The notes beneath the pieces are model-generated. The model did no database searches, was not told the origin of the DNA, and was given only the letters and a program-made list of their open reading frames with translations. A DNA stretch of 64,000 nucleotides from CAVQNQ01 sp963714205 (GTDB lineage Bacteria; Acidobacteriota; Terriglobia; Bryobacterales; Bryobacteraceae): positions 1 through 64,000 of the forward strand of contig CAVQNQ010000005.1 of NCBI GenBank assembly GCA_963714205.1, in the 5' to 3' direction. Position numbers and translations under genes: made by a program. Below are positions 59,784 to 64,000 of the stretch, piece after piece; position 1 is the first letter of the stretch; each line of letters starts with the position of its first letter.

Positions 59784-60580
59784 ACGTACTGGAAGCCATT
59801 GGCGGAGGCGTTATCCGTGGACTTGCCTACATCGGCGGACTCACGATTCAGGGCTGGTCGGGCCTGCGTGCCACGCCCCGTGTGCTGCCGATAGTGGGCA
59901 AGCGGGGGCGCTGGCAGGCGGCCATGCGCCAGATGGCGGTTGTCGGTGTAGATGCGCTGCCGATGGTCGGAATCATGTCGGTATGCGCGGGATTCATTCT
60001 CGCCATGCAAACTGGCGACGAAATGCGGAAGTTCGGAGCGCTCCAGTACGTGATGGACGTCGTGGCCATCGGGTTTACGCGCGAGCTGGGTCCCTTGCTA
60101 ACGGCCTTCGTCGTGAGCGGCCGGTCGGGGTCGGCATTTTCCGCCGAAATCGGCACCATGGTGGTCACCAGCGAGATCGACGCCCTGAAGACCATGGCTC
60201 TCGATCCGATCGAGTTTGTGCTGGCTCCCAAGTATCTCGCGGCGATGATCACCATCCCCTGCCTGAGCATTATGAGCAACGCGTTTGGCATTCTGGCCGG
60301 CGCCGGATTCATGTACATGACCACCAAAATAACCCTCGCGATGTATCTGCGATATATTTACAACTCGATCTATCTGCGCGATGTCCTCACCGGCCTCGCG
60401 AAGAGTCTGGTGTTTGCAATCATCATCGTCAACGTCGGGTGCATGGAGGGTTTCCGGGTGCGCGGAGGACCGGACGCAGTGGGGCGGGCCGCGACTGCCG
60501 CGGTGGTATGGTCGACCTTCTTCGTGATCGTCGCGGACGTGTTTTTCACCGCGATCTTTTATCTCATGCACGTGGAGTAG
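59780..60580 (+). CDS. MlaE-type permease of a phospholipid ABC transporter
   Basis: A 266-residue membrane protein from GTG 59780, overlapping the previous stop. The MlaE family (DUF140) signature appears in its helices: GVDALPMVGIMSVCAGFILA, GFTRELGPLLTAFVVSGRSGSAF, and EIDALKTMALDPIEFVLAPKYLA. The GRSGSAF and EIDALKTM segments are highly conserved in MlaE and in plant TGD1. Role: inner-membrane core of a lipid exporter or importer that keeps outer-membrane asymmetry. MlaF and MlaD follow. Confidence 0.93.
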   Translation: MNVLEAIGGGVIRGLAYIGGLTIQGWSGLRATPRVLPIVGKRGRWQAAMRQMAVVGVDALPMVGIMSVCAGFILAMQTGDEMRKFGALQYVMDVVAIGFTRELGPLLTAFVVSGRSGSAFSAEIGTMVVTSEIDALKTMALDPIEFVLAPKYLAAMITIPCLSIMSNAFGILAGAGFMYMTTKITLAMYLRYIYNSIYLRDVLTGLAKSLVFAIIIVNVGCMEGFRVRGGPDAVGRAATAAVVWSTFFVIVADVFFTAIFYLMHVE

Positions 60581-60583
60581 CAT

Positions 60584-61390
60584 ATGGCGGATCCAATGAT
60601 CTCGGTCAACGGCTTGACGGTAATCTATGGGGGTCGCCGCGTGTTGGATGGCGTGAGCCTCGACATCCAGCCGGGTGAAGTGATGGCTCTGCTCGGCGGC
60701 AGCGGCTCCGGCAAGACTACCATGCTGCGGCACATCATCGGACTGGAGCGGCCGAACGCCGGGACGGTCCGGATTCGGGGCGTCGACATTAATCGTTGTT
60801 CCAACAAAGAATTGGCGGGGATCAGGCGCACCATGGGCGTGGCCTTTCAGGAGTGCGCATTGTTCAATGAAATGTCTATCGAGGATAACGTCGCCCTGCC
60901 CCTGCACGAATTGACCAGCTTGGCCGACCCCGTCATCCAGATCATGACGTTCATGAAACTCGCGGCCGTGGGTTTGGGAGAAGCCGGCAAACGAATGCCC
61001 GCGGAATTATCAGGGGGCATGAAAAAGCGCGCGGCTGTCGCGCGGGCCACCGCGCTCGACCCCGAGATCTTGGTGTTCGATGAGCCGTCGGCGGGCCTGG
61101 ATCCCATTGTCGCGGCCGGGTTGGACGAACTGATCCTGTTCTTGAAGCGCGCCTTCCACATGACTATCCTGGTCGTGACTCATGAGTTGGCGAGTGCATT
61201 CCGCATCGCCGACCGGCTGGCCATGCTGTACCAGGGATCGCTCATCGCCGTGGATACCAAGGATGCATTCCGGGCGAGCACGCATCCCCGCATCCGGCAG
61301 TTTCTCGACCGGGTTCCCGATCCGATCGAAAGCCAGGCCGCTGTGGACCGCCTGCGGGAACTATCGGGCCTGACAGGAGCAAAAGGATGA
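60584..61390 (+). CDS. MlaF-type ATPase of a phospholipid ABC transporter
   Basis: A 268-residue ABC ATPase. Walker A GGSGSGKTTMLRH, Q-loop VAFQECALFNE, signature LSGGMKKRAAVARA (the Mla-typical LSGGMxKR), Walker B ILVFDEPSAGLDP, and the H-loop VTHE. The C-terminal extension (RIRQFLDRVPDPIES) is the MlaF tail that contacts MlaB. It starts 3 nt after MlaE and overlaps the MlaD start (ATGA). It powers the transport of phospholipid between the membranes. Confidence 0.94.
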   Translation: MADPMISVNGLTVIYGGRRVLDGVSLDIQPGEVMALLGGSGSGKTTMLRHIIGLERPNAGTVRIRGVDINRCSNKELAGIRRTMGVAFQECALFNEMSIEDNVALPLHELTSLADPVIQIMTFMKLAAVGLGEAGKRMPAELSGGMKKRAAVARATALDPEILVFDEPSAGLDPIVAAGLDELILFLKRAFHMTILVVTHELASAFRIADRLAMLYQGSLIAVDTKDAFRASTHPRIRQFLDRVPDPIESQAAVDRLRELSGLTGAKG

Positions 61391-62353
61391 AAACGGAAGC
61401 CAAAGTCGGCGCATTCGTCTTAGTCTGCGCGGCGGTGCTGCTCATAAGCATCTATCACGTAAGTAACGCTCAGATCAGGGGAGAGCGTACCTCCTACCGG
61501 ACATACCTGCGCTATGCAGGAGGGTTGCAACCTGGAGCGGACGTCCTGTTTGGCGGCATCAAGGTGGGCCAGGTGACCGCCGTGCGGCCCGACCCGCGGG
61601 ACCCCACCCGGATTGAGATCCTGTTGGACGTCAGGCTGGGCACACCGCTGAACGCCAAGTCCGTGGCTAAACTCGGATCCGTGACGGTGATTACCAATCC
61701 GGTCATCTCCATCAGCATGGGATCGAATGACGCGGCCCGGTTACCGGCCAATAGCGAGGTCCCGTCGCAGGAAACCATAAGCCTGGACGATACCTTTCGC
61801 AAAGTCGCCGCCCTCGCCGATTCCGCGCAGGGGCTGCTGGAGGCCGTGCACACAGACGTGAATGAGGTCACGGGCGAAACCCGGACACTGATGGCTAATC
61901 TAAACGAGGTCACGGGCAAGCCGAATCAGCAGCACATATCGGAGATTCTGACCAACGCGGACGCCATGGTATCGCGCATTTCGCCGAAGATCGACCAGAT
62001 CAGCGACCAGCTTGTAAAGTTGACCGATGACGCGAACGGCTTGGTGGCTAAGTTCGGACCGGCCGTAGACAACGTGAACGCAACCGTATCGAACGCGAAC
62101 CAGACTATAACCGGGGTCCGTGAGCCGCTGCAGGCGGATCTCGTCGAGCTGCGGAAGACCCTCGATCAGGCGCGTGGGTTGATCGCCGATCTACAGGCGG
62201 CGAGTTCGGGCGAAGGATCAAGGCATTACGGACACTCTCGAGAACGTTCGCATCGCCACCGACAACCTGAACGACCTGACCGAATCCGTAAAGGAGCGTC
62301 CATGGAGTCTGATACGGATCAAACAGCCGAAGGACCGGAAGGTTCCTAAGTGA
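61387..62353 (+). CDS. MlaD-type MCE protein, frame broken near the C-terminus
   Basis: About 280 residues read correctly. There is an N-terminal membrane anchor (VGAFVLVCAAVLLISIY), the MCE domain (about 38-120: GGLQPGADVLFGGIKVGQV), then a helical region (about 140-270). Near 62205-62216 a one-base indel moves the family match to the next frame, which reads LENVRIATDNLNDLTESVKE and ends PWSLIRIKQPKDRKVPK, a conserved end of this family. Read without the shift, the frame ends at 62349 in low-complexity nonsense. The true stop is TGA at 62351-62353. Role: periplasmic lipid-binding ring of the Mla complex. Confidence 0.85.
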
Positions 62354-62363
62354 CGAGGACCTC

Positions 62364-62980
62364 ATGACCTCCAAACCTCTGGCAAGCATGTCCGCCTGCA
62401 CGGTGGCGCTGCTCTTCGCCGGTTGCGGCGGCAAGATCTTGTATCCGCATTACTATGCGCTGGATATTCCTCCGGCGCCGATCCTGCGACGGCCGATGCG
62501 CGCCTGCCGGCCACGCTGGCGGTGCGCCGGTTCGAAACTCTGCCGTACCTGCGACAGGGGCGGATTGTATACCGTCAAGGTCCGGCGGAAATTGGCTTCT
62601 ACGAGTATCACCGGTGGGCTGCCGATCCCGCCGCGACGGTAACAACCGCAGTGATCGATTCACTCCGCTCCTCGCGGCTGTTCTCGTTCGTAAAACCATA
62701 TGACGGTCAGGGCCAGCAGGACTATCTCATGAGCGGCCGGCTCGATCGGCTTGAAGAGATCGATTCCGGAAGCAGTGTCCAGGTGGAAGCGAAGCTATCG
62801 GCCGAACTGGTTGATCTGCGAACCGATGCTACCGTGTGGACTGGCGATGCAGATGAGACTTTGGGAGTCGAAACCCGCGATGTGAACTCGGTGGTGGTGG
62901 AAATGAGTCATGCCGTCCAAAAGAGCATTGATCGGCTCGTGGCGAGCTTGGATCAGCAACTTCTTGCGAAATCAAGGTGA
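62364..62980 (+). pseudogene. ABC-type transport auxiliary lipoprotein (PqiC-like), frameshifted near residue 39
   Basis: The start at 62364 gives SMSACTVALLFAGCGGKILYP, a lipoprotein signal with lipobox FAGC, followed by HYYALDIPPAP. The rest of the family sequence is in the next frame: DPATADARLPATLAVRRFET, then the beta-rich GFYEYHRWAADPAATVTTAVIDSL and the C-terminal helix. The shift is near 62478 (GCGCCGATCC), where one missing base fits. Such lipoproteins sit at the outer membrane and connect the MCE system. It is the last gene of the operon. The indel may be an assembly error. Confidence 0.8.
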
Positions 62981-62984
62981 CGCG

Positions 62985-64000
62985 ATGAGCGCTCAGAACC
63001 TGGCCGAGCCTGCCCAACCGGTCGGCTCCCCGGCGGTGGCCAACGGATTGACCTCGCAGGAAGCCGAGGCACGGCTCAGCCAGTTTGGCCCCAATGATCC
63101 CGCCCCTCCCAAGCGCCAATCGGCGGTTCTCGACTTTCTGCGCCTTTTCTTAAATCCGCTGGTGCTGATATTGCTGATCGCGGCCCTCCTTTCCGCCTTT
63201 CTCGGCGACGCGACGGACTCGGCGATCATCGCCATCATCGTTCTGCTCAGCACCGCGCTCGACTTCACTCAAAACTACAAATCGCAGCGAGCCATCGAGC
63301 AGTTGCGGCAACAGGTAGCGCCCACCGCCACCGTGCTGCGAGATGGGAAGTGGCGGGAACTCCGGCGAATCGATGTTGTCCCCGGTGACGTCGTGCGGCT
63401 GTCGGCGGGAGACCTGGTCCCGGCCGATGCGCGCCTTCTGGAATCGCGCGATCTTTTCATTCTGCAAGCGTCATTGACGGGCGAATCGCTGCCGGTCGAA
63501 AAGCAGGCGCGAGGCGAGAAGGTCTCCACCAAGCCCGATGCCGAGAACATGGTCTTCATGGGTACCTCCGTCGTCAGCGGAACTGCGAGCGCCTTGGTCG
63601 TGGCGACTGGCGCTAAGACATCTTTCGGCGACATCGCCACCCGCCTCGCCGGGCGGCCCGAGCAGACCGCGTTCGACCGGGGCCTGAAGGATTTCAGCCT
63701 GCTCCTCACTCGCACCGTGCTTTTCCTGGTCATCTTCCTGGTCGTGGTCAGTTTGGCCAAACATCGCGATCCTTTCCAGTCCCTCTTGTTTGCGGTGGCG
63801 TTGGCCGTCGGTCTGACTCCGGAATTTCTTCCCATGATCGTCTCCGTGACCCTCTCCAAGGGCGCGCGGGCCATGGCGAAGAAGAAGGTTATCGTCAAAC
63901 ACCTCTCAGCCATCCAGAATTTCGGCGGCATTGACGTGTTGTGCAGCGACAAGACCGGAACGCTCACCAGCGGCAACATGAAGCTCGACCGGTCTCTCGA
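62985..64000 (+). CDS. MgtA-type magnesium P-type ATPase (partial, runs off the window)
   Basis: From the ATG at 62985 the frame stays open to the window end, giving about 338 residues. Recognisable are NPLVLILLIAALLSAFLGD (helices 1-2), LTGESLPVEK (actuator), a VGLTPEFLPMIVSVTLSKGA helix 4, and DKTGTLTSG with the phosphorylated Asp near residue 322. The TPEFLPMI helix and the gap to DKTGTLT match MgtA/MgtB magnesium transporters. No soluble nucleotide domain is visible because the window ends. AAGGTGACGCG precedes the ATG. Confidence 0.88.
   Translation, partial: MSAQNLAEPAQPVGSPAVANGLTSQEAEARLSQFGPNDPAPPKRQSAVLDFLRLFLNPLVLILLIAALLSAFLGDATDSAIIAIIVLLSTALDFTQNYKSQRAIEQLRQQVAPTATVLRDGKWRELRRIDVVPGDVVRLSAGDLVPADARLLESRDLFILQASLTGESLPVEKQARGEKVSTKPDAENMVFMGTSVVSGTASALVVATGAKTSFGDIATRLAGRPEQTAFDRGLKDFSLLLTRTVLFLVIFLVVVSLAKHRDPFQSLLFAVALAVGLTPEFLPMIVSVTLSKGARAMAKKKVIVKHLSAIQNFGGIDVLCSDKTGTLTSGNMKLDRSL

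Noticed and set aside
1..64000. CRISPR arrays, complete insertion sequences, rRNA genes
   Set aside because: No regularly spaced repeats, no transposase and no rRNA signature were seen. The short dispersed repeats are not CRISPR-like.

Overview
The window is GC-rich bacterial chromosome, probably from an acidobacterium of the Bryobacter/Solibacter type. This is an inference. It rests on many tandem-domain universal stress proteins, winged-helix/AAA/TPR regulators, degenerate receiver proteins, Trp-rich secreted repeat proteins and the C-terminal relic of an Oar-like TonB receptor. Genes are dense and lie on both strands. No rRNA, CRISPR array or intact insertion sequence was seen.

Layout. 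(1) Positions 1-2100 are accessory DNA. The window opens inside the 3' half of a tRNA-Pro. A 37-bp copy of that 3' end recurs at 1853-1889, so a segment of about 1.85 kb is bounded by tRNA-derived direct repeats. Its only cargo is a two-gene unit: a winged-helix-like protein and a TIR-like (PF10137-type) protein. A decayed tyrosine-integrase fragment follows the right repeat. This is the best candidate for an undescribed, probably defensive, system. (2) 2.1-7.6 kb: metabolic and detoxification genes, a pseudouridine-synthase relic, and a diadenylate cyclase fused to a YbbR domain. (3) 7.6-13.9 kb: a TetR-controlled RND efflux operon whose pump is fused to its outer-membrane channel. (4) 14-22 kb: stress genes (Hsp20, Usp proteins, a sigma-54 activator, a baeRF protein). 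(5) 21-27.5 kb: an exporter operon (Usp, outer-membrane factor, HlyD adaptor, ABC ATPase, ABC permease, AI-2E-type permease). (6) 27.6-46.5 kb: DUF1269 and coiled-coil proteins, secreted proteins, rhomboid and ClpP-fold proteases, LysE, BON, peptidoglycan enzymes, a HAD-HerA-like ATPase fusion, a site-2 protease, glucan phosphorylase, two Usp proteins and two degenerate receivers. (7) 46.8-57 kb: M48 protease, P-type ATPase, FIST protein, and a large winged-helix/AAA/TPR regulator beside a broken, truncated duplicate. (8) 57-64 kb: HdeD, two DUF1269 proteins, a complete Mla-type lipid transport operon, and the start of an MgtA-type P-type ATPase.

Much of the window reads as a stress or dormancy neighbourhood: five tandem Usp genes, Hsp20, BON, HdeD, DUF1269 proteins, glucan phosphorylase and envelope-maintenance systems. 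Two families of short intergenic repeats link distant parts of it: a 30-bp element in three copies and a 58-bp element in two.

Several genes carry single-base frameshifts: L,D-transpeptidase, a DedA/VTT-type protein, MlaD, the Mla auxiliary lipoprotein and the duplicate regulator. Some may be assembly indels rather than real mutations, because the downstream frames keep full family similarity.
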